A stretch of 64,000 nt of DNA. It comes from Plazaster borealis (Eukaryota; Echinodermata; Asteroidea; Forcipulatida; Labidiasteridae). Below are positions 55,050-64,000 of this stretch, in pieces. The notes under the pieces are model-generated. The model saw only the letters and a list, made by a program, of their open reading frames with translations, had not been told where the DNA came from and made no database searches. A program made the translations under genes and the position numbers. Location of the stretch: the NCBI GenBank assembly GCA_021014325.1, contig CM037461.1:10755501-10819500 (forward strand), read 5' to 3'. Numbering within the stretch: the first letter of the stretch is position 1; each line of letters opens with the position of its first letter.

Positions 55050-55345
55050 TTTAAGTTACGTTCAAAAATTTCTTCAAAAAAGGCAATTTTGTACTCACGG
55101 TTGTTTTGCTCTCCATCGCGGCACTCACGCGGCATTCACGCATCGCGCAAAAATTAAGACAGCGCGGTGTACGTGGAGCCTTCTGCCTGGCACACACCGC
55201 GCTGTCTTTAGGCTCTGCGCACACCGCGCAGTCTTAATTTTTGCGCAATGCATGAATGCCGCGTGAGTGCCACGATGAAGAGCAAAACAACCCTAAGTAC
55301 CGAGTAGAAAATTGCCTTTTTTGAACAAATTTTTGAATGTAACTT
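55050..55345. repeat. Foldback element with ~120-bp arms
   Basis: 'ttcaaaaatttcttcaaaaa ...aggcaattttgtactcacgg' is inverted as 'ccttttttgaacaaatttttgaatg', and 'cgcggcattcacgcatcgcg' pairs with 'gcatgaatgccgcgtgagtg'. Centre near 55195 with 'caccgcgctgtctt'. Could form a long hairpin. 55346-55920 has no gene. Confidence 0.9.
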
Positions 55346-55920
55346 AAAAAAAGGCCATACAAGCAATATGAATGTATATTAAGTGTGTGGGGAAAGTTTT
55401 TGGTGGAGAGTACAAAGGAAACTTCAGTTATTGATGGCGAACGATCGTAAAACTTTCACCTATCAACGATGATTTCAAAAACATATAGCGTTAAGGAGGG
55501 CCAAAATATTAGACCCCTATAAGGCTCACGGGGGAGCCTTCAGTAGCCTAGGCCTACATGTAGATCATTAGATGTTTTTTTTTTTTACTATTTGGACCTC
55601 ATCTCATCTCAACATTAAAAAAACCCCACTGAAACAAGACTACGTGACCTTGCAGTTGCACTTCCAGTAATGGCCATGAAATTTAAAATTTCATGTATTA
55701 CTTAATTAAGGCACAGGTTTAGCAGCTTAGGCCTTGGGCCCGCCCTATTCTGTACTGCATCTTTTTGAGAAAATACTGGATGTTGGACTTCAAAAAATAA
55801 CATCTAGGCTACTACTATAGGCTAGCTCTATCACTCATTATTTACCACAGATTGCAAAGTACATTACTCGCTAAAATTGTTGAAACATGTTATGATGTGA
55901 CAGTTCTAATTAATTTTCAG

Positions 55921-55988
55921 AAAACCGCAAAGATCTTCAAGAATGGGCAGATGGAAAAAAAAAACAGTGCCAGGACATGGAATGCAAG
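55921..55988 (+). CDS. BEN-like gene, exon 2 (with an A10 run)
   Basis: Acceptor aattttcag, donor gtatgg. From exon 1 the frame reads ENRKDLQEWADGKKK. As written, the run of ten A's (55953-55962) leaves the exon ending in phase 0, while exon 3 needs phase 1. One base more in the run would give a phase-1 end that matches all other introns of this gene. So this is either a real one-base deletion or a homopolymer sequencing error. Confidence 0.6.
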
Positions 55989-56519
55989 GTATGGGATAAA
56001 CTAAAATAGGTGTGTGTTTTTTGTGTTTTTGTTTGTTTACTTTTTTTGGGGGGGGGGGCCACAAAAAAAGCTTTGTGTTATTTTACTTAGTCATGCTGAT
56101 GTCAGTTGTTAACACTTCAAATACCTCGGTATACTGTAATACTGAAATACGATTAGGGGAATCTTAAACCGAGCCCAATATCTACATCCATGCTGGTACT
56201 CGTCAATGCCTTTCAGCAACTAAACGAGCAATACAATGTAGCTTAAGCACAACAACATTTTTTTTCTCATCAGAATAAGGGAACCAGCCAAAACATTGTT
56301 GTCTGTGACCGTGCTAGCTATTTTTGCTTAGCAATTTTCAGCACTACTTTCGGCTTATGCAGCTCTGAATTACTGGATCTTCAACATGCAAGTTTGACTG
56401 AAAAGATCATTAAAAATATCGTTTTTTATGATTTAAAAAAAAAAAAAAAAAAAAATTGAGGTCGGGGGGTTTGTAGGGTCGGGCGGGGACGATCAACAAT
56501 TTTTTTTTAATGTGGCCTA

Positions 56520-56546
56520 ACACACATCGGTGTACGGGTAAAACCA
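56520..56546 (+). repeat. SINE tail fragment
   Basis: 'cacacatcggtgtacgggta' matches the 3' end of the SINE dimer at 33181-33715. The low-complexity runs nearby (A21 at 56435, T/G runs at 56686-56710) have no further meaning that I can see. Confidence 0.7.
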
Positions 56547-56873
56547 ATTAATATGGTAAGATAACTCTAACTTGAACACAGTTTGTTAGTTTGGGTTTTT
56601 TTTAACATAAAAAAGAAATGTATTCTCTTAAAGTTCGGACATTATGGAAGCAATCAGCATAATTTTAAACATTTCTGTCCAGTTTTTTTTTTTTGGGGGG
56701 GGGGGGGGGGTCTGCTTAAAAGTTTGTTGGTGCAACATATAATATATACACAATGTTGAAAGTCTGCTAGATTGGCAATGTGGCATTACTAATTTTGTTG
56801 TTGATACATGCATACATTTTGAAAAATGTAAGTACATTTTTTGATAGATGATTTTGAATCACTTTGCAAGCAG

Positions 56874-56939
56874 ATGAAATAGTTGAGCGACAGAGGCAGC
56901 GCTTGCAACAATTTAAGCAGCCATCCAAAGAAAACCAAG
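56874..56939 (+). CDS. BEN-like gene, exon 3
   Basis: Acceptor tttgcaagcag, donor gtaaga. Entered in phase 1 it reads DEIVERQRQRLQQFKQPSKE, a charged helical segment, and leaves in phase 1. Confidence 0.6.
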
Positions 56940-56977
56940 GTAAGAGGAATTTCATTGTGATTCATTGCAACATGCCT

Positions 56978-57389
56978 TTCATAAGTGTTGTTGCCGAGCA
57001 GTTTAAGAGCACCGAATTCAAACTCTGGAGTTTCTGATCAGCAGAGTGGGTTCGAATCCCAGTGGTGACACTTGTGTCCTTAAGCAAGACACCCATTGCT
57101 TCGTCCTTCGGATGGGACGTAAAGCCGTAGGTCCCGTGTTTGTTGTCTAATGTATGTAAAAGGACCCAGTGCACTTATCAAAAAGAGAAGGGGTTCGCCT
57201 GGTGTTCCTGGCTGGATTGGCAGCATATTGCGCCACAACACCTTGTCAACCATTACATGGTGCTATGTAAAACGAGTAGATCTCATAATTCAAACGACGT
57301 TCCACATACCTTGCAGGAAATACTAAATGAGAGCGCCTTGAGCGTCATAGTGAGTGACAGATATGCACACTAAAGAAGCCACTATTATT
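56978..57389 (+). mobile_element. tRNA-derived SINE, copy 2
   Basis: Homologous to 50815-51253 along its length ('gggttcgaatcccagtggtg', 'cttcgtccttcggatgggac', 'ggggttcgcc', 'tattgcgccac'), with a degenerate A box and a shorter tail. In intron 3 of the BEN-like gene. Confidence 0.9.
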
Positions 57390-57562
57390 ACAACTTGGCA
57401 AACAAACAGCACTAGAAGCATAATATAAGTTCAGTTCAGTCAATTTAAACTACTACACAATCTCTACCTCCTGTGCCTTAGTCTTTCATCCATCTGTCTA
57501 TATATATATTATTTGTTTACGAGTATCTGAAAATTTATTTACTTGTATGTATTGTTTCTCAG

Positions 57563-57619
57563 CCACAGTTGCAGCAACACTTCCACCAAAAAAGAGGCAG
57601 ATTGGAGAAGTTTATGAGG
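57563..57619 (+). CDS. BEN-like gene, exon 4
   Basis: Acceptor tttctcag, donor gtatgt. Reads ATVAATLPPKKRQIGEVYE; PPKKRQ could be a nuclear localisation signal. Phase 1 in and out. Confidence 0.65.
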
Positions 57620-57808
57620 GTATGTACATTGTACAGAAAGCAAGCATTTCATTATGGATTGCCACACTTTATTTTATTTTAATCGTTGAGCAAACATTTT
57701 GGCTCTTTACATTGAATTTTTTTAATTCAGTGTCTTCAACGATTATCTCCTGCTTTACTGGGGAATTGTTTTTATTATGTTTCTTCACAACTTTGTGTTC
57801 ATTAACAG

Positions 57809-57893
57809 AAACTGACGACGTAGTGGAAGTATTCTCGGCATGCCCAAGCCCAAGCCCATTTACCAAACACAGGCAAATAGACAGTGAAGAAGG
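57809..57893 (+). CDS. BEN-like gene, exon 5
   Basis: Acceptor attaacag, donor gtaggt. Reads ETDDVVEVFSACPSPSPFTK then HRQIDSEEG, an acidic and serine/proline linker. Enters in phase 1 and leaves in phase 2. The same segment is open in the unspliced frame from 57547. Confidence 0.65.
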
Positions 57894-58683
57894 GTAGGTT
57901 ATTTTATTTACTTTTGTGGCAAAGTTGCTGAAGTGTCAGTTTGTCATCGTTGGTTTGGTCAGTTTGTACATGAATGTTTATCTTCTAGTATGCTCTAATT
58001 CACCAATCATGTTCGAACCGGAATGTGATAATAAGCCATAACCTACTCCCAGAGTTTTTATATTGCACTCTATGTATTGTGAGTGTCAGTGCATCACACT
58101 CCGCATATGGTAATGCAAACATTACATTTTAAATTTTGCGCGTTGCGCTTGTGACGCTATTGTCATGAAAAAATCACTTATAGTTATGGAAGACAAATTC
58201 GATATCACACAAGCACGAGTGTAAAATGAAAAAAATAAAGAGTGTATGCGTCCCATATCCAACGAGGCCGAACTCATTGAATACGGGACGCAGAAACGCT
58301 ATATTTTTCGTAATACACTCGCGCTTGTGTGATAACTAATAATATTTCAAAGCAATGGCCTGTACTCTAAATTTTATTTTTCTCACAAATGGATTTATTT
58401 TTTTATTAAAAAGGCTTACGACTCAAAATTTGTAATTCAAACTTGCAACTTAATGTTGCAACTTTGCTTCACAAAGTAAAGGCTCTGGGTAAAGAATTTT
58501 TGTTTTTAGACATAATAAGACAGAGGAATACCTCTTACACTAGGAATTTGACTTCAAAATAACAAAGCATTATGTAAATGCTGTGGCCCAATGAAAATCA
58601 TTCCCATGGTGACATGACATGACATAACATAACATAACTAGTTATTATTTTTATTTATATTTTTAACAATCTTTATGCACTAG
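57894..58683. other. Intron 5 of the BEN-like gene, with a complete foldback
   Basis: 58192-58345 is a foldback: 'atcacacaagcacgagtg' and 'cactcgcgcttgtgtgat' are inverted ends, with the centre at 'ccaacgaggccgaactcatt'. Its arm recurs at 47048. 'gacatgacataacataacat' is a short repeat at 58612. No gene. Confidence 0.7.
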
Positions 58684-59137
58684 ATTTGTCACCAAAGAGG
58701 AGGTGAAACACCTGAAAGATGAGATGAAGCGACTTAAGCACAAATTGGCAGCTGTCATCAAGAGGGTCGACGACATTGAGAATGACTGTAGAAAGCAAGC
58801 TGAGGTAAAACAAGAGGTTGACAGCAGTGCAGAGAAGACCATGGCTGGTTTGAGGGAGAAGGTTGCCCACCTAGGCCAAAGTAACATGTACGAATGCGTG
58901 AAGGTACTGGCTACAGAGATTTTCACTACTGAACAGTTGGTAAACAGCTCTATTTCTGGAAAGAGGAGTATAAAGTCAAACACGGACAAAGTCAGACCAC
59001 CCCTTTCCTCCAGCTCCCTCAGTGTTTTCGAAATGATCTTGAGAGAGAAAGAGCCTGGTATTTCTCACAAATGGGTTGTTGAGAAACTTCAGTCGGTTCA
59101 AAAGGTTTTGCGTAGAAAGAGTAATATTTTTGAATAG
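58684..59137 (+). CDS. BEN-like gene, last exon (coiled coil plus BEN-type domain)
   Basis: The acceptor is ttatgcactag, and phase 2 entry fits exon 5. It encodes a coiled coil (VTKEEVKHLKDEMKRLKHKL, IKRVDDIENDC) followed by YECVKVLATEIFTTEQLVNS, SSISGKRSIK and SHKWVVEKLQSVQKVL, which matches the layout of a BEN domain (helical DNA- or protein-binding module). Stop TAG at 59135. BEN proteins act in chromatin and viral or transposon DNA contexts. Here the gene lies wholly inside the CACTA element, diverging from the transposase, and may be its second, DNA-binding protein. Confidence 0.7.
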
Positions 59138-60439
59138 GTAAAAAAGAAACCATTTTTACGAGGACTAGCCTTTGTTGTTTTTACATGTTAAAATAGTTTT
59201 CATCTCACGAGACGAGAATTGTTTTTGTGACTTGTTTTTTCCTAATTCCCATCATGCAATTAATGGGACACGTTGTCTCGGATTGGGTTATTTTGGCTGT
59301 TAAAATGGTTTGAAAGCATTTGTTATGGATTGGTTTATATCGAGAGCAAACCATCCTTACAATATGCCTTGAAATTGTGTTGTTTTACTTTCACTTCATG
59401 AACTAACACAGACCGCAATTTTTTAATACCACAGTTTTAACTCCACCAAATGACAGACCGTGTTAATTAGTGAAAGAAGTGAAAAGTCACACATTTTTTG
59501 AGGCATATTATGTGAATCATTATATTCTTGTATAAAACATCTTTTCAACCATATTCATTTCATTCAAACACTTTTTATAGCACCAAGGCAGCGTGTCCCT
59601 TTAACACTCTATGTATCTTTTGACACATCAGTACCACTTTTGGAAAAACCCCAAAAAGTTGAATTTTGCTTCAATGAAAAAAAAAAACGTTCTTAAATTG
59701 TATTAACTTATTATTGCTAGTTCATTAAGCTTAAAAAAAAACTGTAATTGGTTCCAATGTTCCCAAGGTTTACATTTCTAAATATTGAACTGTGACTAGG
59801 TATCAACGAAAGGGTGCTCATAGCACATTGCCAAAACAAGGTTTGTATTATCTATTTGTTAAAAGTTAAAGATTTAATACTGTCAAATACTGTCACACCA
59901 TTCTAGTTTTTCCTATGGCATTTAGAAAACAAAAAATTTTACTGTAAAAATGTCAAAGCACCGAGGCATATGACTTATTATGTGGAATGTGTGCAATCAA
60001 AGATTATAGAGCGCCGAAGGCGCAAGACGCGGAACTGAAGCTTTAACTATTGTTAAACGTGAAATACGCATGGGCGCCATTTCAGCAAGTAAATGTTTTG
60101 TTTCCCATTGATAGGAATGGTCATTGTCTGCACTGATCGGCACTGATCTATTGTTGTATCAAAAGACTTACTTGCTGAAATGGCGTCCAGTGGGATTTCA
60201 CATTTCAGCCCGAGTTCCGCATCTTGCACCTTTGGCGCTCTATAATCTTTGGTGCAATTGGAAAATTAAAATAAAAGTGTACTCATTGGTTACAGAAGTC
60301 AAACTGTGTCCAGGCAATTTTTTCAATTAATCATTTAATGCTACTTTCAAATTTGTTTTATAGTACAGATTGTTCAAGATGAATCAAGACAAGTTTCTTG
60401 GATTTTTATGATTTTTTATTCTGGTGTTAATAAGATTAT
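59138..60439. other. Non-coding right part of the CACTA element
   Basis: 59283-59605 is a dispersed repeat shared with 31190-31480. 59996-60255 is a foldback ('caaagattatagagcgccga' inverted as 'tggcgctctataatctttgg'; inner 'ggcgccatttcagcaagta' against 'tacttgctgaaatggcg'). The rest is plain AT-rich sequence. Confidence 0.7.
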
Positions 60440-60998
60440 TGACTTTTCACTGAGTTCATGAAGTGTTCTTAAATTGATTGTTCATGAACAACCATGAACT
60501 ATGAGGAATTGAAATGTTCATGAAAAATTCATGAACCAATTGTCTCATTTTTTGTTCAAGAACATTCATGAGCTGTTCATGAACATCATGAAGAACTTTG
60601 ATGGCCAGTTTATGAACTGATGACTGAACAAACCAAATTTGTTCTTGACAGTTCATGAAGTGTTCTTTAACTTTTGGTTCATGAACAACCATGAACTGGG
60701 ACTGAATTTACAGTTCATGAAGTGTTCTTGAGTTTTTTGTTCATGAACAACCATGAACTCAATTAGTTCTTGAAGTGTTCTTAAATTGATTGTTCATGAA
60801 CAACCATGAACTATAAGGAATTGAAATGTTCATGAAAAATTCATGAACCAATTGTCTCATTTGTTGTTCAAGAACATTCATGAACTGTTCATGAACATCA
60901 TGAAGAACTTTGATGGCCAGTTCCTGAACTGATGACTATGGACAACCATGAACTATTCGTGAACGTTCATGAACAATTCATGATCATTTCGCCTGGGC
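60440..60998. repeat. Right subterminal repeats of the CACTA element
   Basis: 'gttcatgaacaaccatgaac' and related motifs, at least seven exact GTTCATGAAC. A larger block ('aagtgttcttaaattgattg') recurs at 60461 and 60773, 312 bp apart. Ends 'catttcgcctgggcac' next to the resumed Helitron frame. Confidence 0.87.
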
Positions 60999-61001
60999 AC
61001 T

Positions 61002-62010
61002 ATTAAAAGGAAGTATATTGAAGATGCAGTTTTCCAGCAGAAAGTTATAAACAATGCTAAAAAAGCAAAACTTGTGTCTAAAGACAGAAAAAGGTTAATT
61101 TTCAATGTAATAAATGATTTCCGGAGGAAAATGAGATGTGGACCATCTTGTGTATGTGCTGTTTGCCTAAAACTACTTTATAAGAATCAGGTTTTGAAAT
61201 GTAATAGAGACAGATATCGATATTCAGATTACATATCAGAAAGATACTTACATAAATGTAATGATCAATGCAGTAGTGGAGAATGTACTTTGTCTGAATC
61301 AAGATCTTGCCTATGGATTTGTTATACATGTCACAGTAAGTTGATTAAGAATAGAATACCATCAGAAGCAAGTCTGAACAATCTAAGTTTAATGGAAATT
61401 CCAGAAGAATTGAAAAGGTTGATTACGCTAGAACAGCACTTAATAGCCAGAAATATTGCTTTCATGAAAATAGTTAATCTTCCAAAAGGTGGTCAGAATG
61501 GAGTAATTGGTCCCTGTATTTGTGTACCTGCTAATGTAAGTGAATGTGTACAATCATTGCCAAGAATTGGAGAACATGAATTAGTACGTATAAAACTAAA
61601 GCGCAAGTTGTCATATAAAGGTTATTATGAATATAAGTTTGTTAACAAAGCACATGTGGAAGAGGCATTGCGTTATTTGAAAATAAATAATAAATGGTAT
61701 AATGACATTGTGATTACACAAGACTGGATTAACCCTGTACCACAAGGTTCAGACGAAGAAGATCTTGACAAACATGAGAATGATGAGGAAGACTTAAAAA
61801 ATAATGATGAGGATGAGGAGATTACTGATGAGGAACGATTATGTTGAGTTAAACTTGATAGTTGCATGCAACCTGCAGACATTGGTCAAGAGATTCTGGA
61901 TCAGTATTTTGATGATGTATTTTGCGTAGCTCCTTGTGAAAATAACAGTCCAGTAAGAGTCTTGATGGCAGAAGGAAATGAAGCTAATGCGTTCCTACAT
62001 TGTTTCCCAA
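61002..62010 (+). CDS. Helitron ORF, zinc-binding and DUF6570-like region before Rep
   Basis: It resumes with the basic repeat ([18 protein letters not shown]), then [20 protein letters not shown] and [13 protein letters not shown] (two CxxC pairs, a zinc-binding layout), then [40 protein letters not shown] and a Glu/Asp-rich tract. This is the DUF6570-type region that precedes Rep in many animal Helitrons. An in-frame TGA at 61843-61845 interrupts it; the same frame continues with [18 protein letters not shown] and [12 protein letters not shown] until a shift near 62005. Confidence 0.82.
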
Positions 62011-64000
62011 AGGTAGTCCCATATTTAGTGATAAACGTGATATTTGATTAACACTTTGTAGATATCTGCATAATAGATTGATGAATGTGGACATTAGATT
62101 CTCACAAAGTACAGACTATATATTCTATGCACAATATCTTTCTGAAATTCAACAAGTTTTGAACTGTGTATCTATTGCACTTCGGAAAGGTTCGGTGAAA
62201 TCTAAAAATGGACATAAATTAACTGCATCAATGCTGAACAACAAGGAGAAATTGAAGAACATGTTAAAATCTGACAGTGGATACAAGTTCTTGAAACCAA
62301 TAAGAGAAACTCCTGCATTTTGGCAATCAGCACAGAAGGATGTATATGCAATGATAGGACAACTTGGTTTACCGACATGGTTCTGTTCATTTTCTGCTAC
62401 AGATATGAGATGGCCAGAAGTTATAAATACAATACTAAAGCAACAAGGAGACTCTAGAACTATAGTAGACTTAGATTGGATTGAGAAATGTATGATTCTA
62501 AAGAGTAATCCGGTGACTGTGGCCAGAATATTTGATAGAAGACTCCATGTGTTTCTCAAGGAGGTGATTATGTCAGACGCTAATCCTATTGGTAAGGTCA
62601 AAGATTATTTCTACAGAGTTGAGTTTCAGATGAGAGGTTCCCCTCATACACATTGTTTGTTCTGGATTGTAGATGCTCCTAAACTAAGTGATGATGATGA
62701 TGACAAGGTCGTTGAATTTATTGATAGATATGTATCATGTAAATTACCTGCAAAGGAGGAAGATTAAGAGTTGAATGAAATCATATCCAATGTTCAAACG
62801 CACAGCCGAAGACACTCAAAAAGTTACAGAAAAAAAAAAACAGAAAGCAGATTCAACTTCCCAAGACCTCCTTCTGACAGAACATTTGTGAATAAACATG
62901 AACCAAGTAATGATGATGACAGTAAACCGAAATCTGGTGAAATGGAAGTTAGTGACAGTGAAAAAGCTGCTGATGATCTTAAGAGAGCCTCAGAAGTGTT
63001 AAAATCAGTGCGTGAAGCAGTTCTTGATGAAGAACATAAATACCAGTCAGTTAATGAAATGTTTAAAGCTCTTGGAATAACTCAAACAGTTTTTGAGAAT
63101 GCCAAAAAACTTATGAGTAAAAAAGTCAGCATTGTCTTGAAACGTAATCCTCAGGATGTATGGGTAAATCAGTATAATCAAGACTTATCATGAGCATGGA
63201 ATGCCAATCTACATATTCAGTATATTACAGATATCTATGGATGTGTAGGATATGTTGTATCATACATGGCTAAGGCTGAACGTGAAATGGGATTACTGCT
63301 TGGTCAAGCACAAAGTGAAGCATTGAAGGGGAATGTTGATGCAAAGCAGAGTATGAAACAAATTGGACAAGTTTATTTAGAGAATAGGGAAGTATCAGCA
63401 CAAGAGGCATGTTTCCGAGTGTGTAATTTGAGGTTGAAAGAAGGCTCTAGAAAAGTTGAATTTGTACCATTAGGAGAGAATCCTGTCAGAATGAGTTTGC
63501 CACTCAGATTGATTCAGAATAAATCTGATGATGATGATGACAATGTATGGATGGTCAGTAAGTTAGATAGATATAAAGCACGACCTAAATCAGATGTTTT
63601 TGATGTCATGTGTCTGGGTACATTTTGCTCTGAATACAGAGTTTTGTCAAGTACAGAAGCATTAAAAGTTCACAGTGGCAAAACTTATGAACATGTCCAT
63701 AAATTACAGAATGGTTTAGGATACGTACAGAAGCGTACTAGAACAAATGGTGCCGTTATTAAGTATGTAAGATTTGTGACAAAATGTCCAGAGAAATACT
63801 ATCACAGTATTCTACAACTGTTCTTACCACACCGTGTGGATGCTCATTTGAAACCACCTCATTTTGAAACATATGCAGAATTTTATGATAATGGAAGCGT
63901 AAAGTTGCATAATGCTGATATTTTTCCTGTGAAGTTTGTTATAGAAAGTAATAAAAAAAGATTTGAAGCAGAAAGTGGGTCAATGGATGATGTTGAAGAG
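62011..64000 (+). CDS. Helitron Rep (HUH endonuclease), C-terminus outside window
   Basis: The reading frame covers a Helitron_like_N-type region ([55 protein letters not shown]) and the HUH site [16 protein letters not shown] at about 62640. After two in-frame stops (TAA 62765-62767, TGA 63191-63193) come [18 protein letters not shown], whose Y-x3-Y matches the spacing of the two catalytic tyrosines known from Helitrons, and about 245 further codons ([14 protein letters not shown]) to the edge. A further TGA is at 62045-62047. Rep nicks and transfers single strands in rolling-circle transposition. The helicase is expected beyond 64000. The gene is degenerate. Confidence 0.9.

Larger units (their letters stand above)
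43371..60998. mobile_element. 17.6-kb EnSpm/CACTA-type DNA transposon nested in the Helitron
   Basis: The Helitron protein repeat breaks at 43370 and resumes at 61002, which fixes the insert to within a few bases. Both ends are arrays of GTTCATGAAC-type motifs in which left and right ends are inverted relative to each other. Inside are a transposase of the tnp2/EnSpm type (minus) and a BEN-domain-like gene (plus), plus SINEs and foldbacks. Clean CACTA termini and a 3-bp duplication are not evident; the right junction contains GGGCACTATT. Confidence 0.78.
36660..64000 (+). mobile_element. Giant Helitron-type element, decayed, runs off the window
   Basis: A long plus-strand coding sequence encodes, in order, a repeat region, zinc-binding residues, a deubiquitinase-like protease, an OTU protease, basic 17-residue repeats, a DUF6570-like region and a Helitron-type Rep with HUH and Y-x3-Y motifs. 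Two insertions (40885-42907 and 43371-60998) interrupt it; the protein pattern resumes in frame register on each far side. The coding sequence has several stops and shifts, so this copy is dead. The ends of the element (5' TC, 3' hairpin-CTRR) are not identifiable in the window. Confidence 0.85.

Overview
The window is eukaryotic and very largely made of transposable elements. I found no prokaryotic signals. Coding pieces carry GT/AG introns, and the non-coding part is AT-rich and full of tRNA-derived SINEs, foldback elements and tandem repeats. Several dispersed repeats, notably the family beginning near 18177 and 33965 (a 'cactg(g)acac ... ggtaattactcaaaat' element), look to me like repeats common in echinoderm genomes, and I recall them from sea stars and sea cucumbers. 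Integrase-before-RT Gypsy elements are also known from deuterostomes. An echinoderm, perhaps a sea star, is my best guess, made from memory and not from a search.

Layout. 1-4.1 kb: the 5' part of a minus-strand Ty3/Gypsy element (Gypsy-A) cut by the window edge. 4.5-7.5 kb: a 185-bp satellite, two copies inverted and eleven direct, interrupted by a small MITE. 8.6-14.7 kb: a broken Gmr1-like Gypsy element (Gypsy-B) with integrase upstream of reverse transcriptase and an in-place inversion that cuts the protease active site. 15.1-29.3 kb: exons of an OB-fold (RPA-like) protein; a complete 9.3-kb minus-strand Gypsy element (Gypsy-C, two about 97-99% identical LTRs, TTAT target duplication) sits between them, inside an older MITE. 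Gypsy-C carries a third, envelope-position reading frame that looks like an SGNH/GDSL esterase. 29.4-36.6 kb: minisatellite, SINE dimer, MITEs, otherwise little.

36.6-64.0 kb (runs off the window): a decayed giant Helitron. Its coding sequence reads, in order, a repeat-rich N-terminal part, a zinc-binding stretch, a deubiquitinase-like cysteine protease, an OTU cysteine protease, a basic 17-residue repeat region, a DUF6570-like region, and the Helitron Rep domain with an HUH motif and a Y-x3-Y pair. The helicase, if present, lies beyond the window. Two insertions split it: a 2.0-kb non-autonomous element (40.9-42.9 kb) and a 17.6-kb EnSpm/CACTA-type transposon (43.4-61.0 kb). The latter carries a multi-exon transposase on the minus strand and, diverging from it, a six-exon BEN-domain-like gene on the plus strand, between subterminal arrays of the palindrome GTTCATGAAC.

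How the parts relate: there is no host operon or clear host gene. The OB-fold exons may be a Helitron accessory gene, since RPA-like proteins are known Helitron cargo, but the link across 36.6 kb is inference. Most open frames are interrupted by stops, one-base shifts or short tandem duplications. The long Gypsy-C pol and the exons of the BEN gene are the best preserved. Items most worth following are the esterase-like ORF in Gypsy-C, the covarying GAGA-loop hairpins inside the Helitron coding repeat, and the nested Helitron/CACTA architecture.
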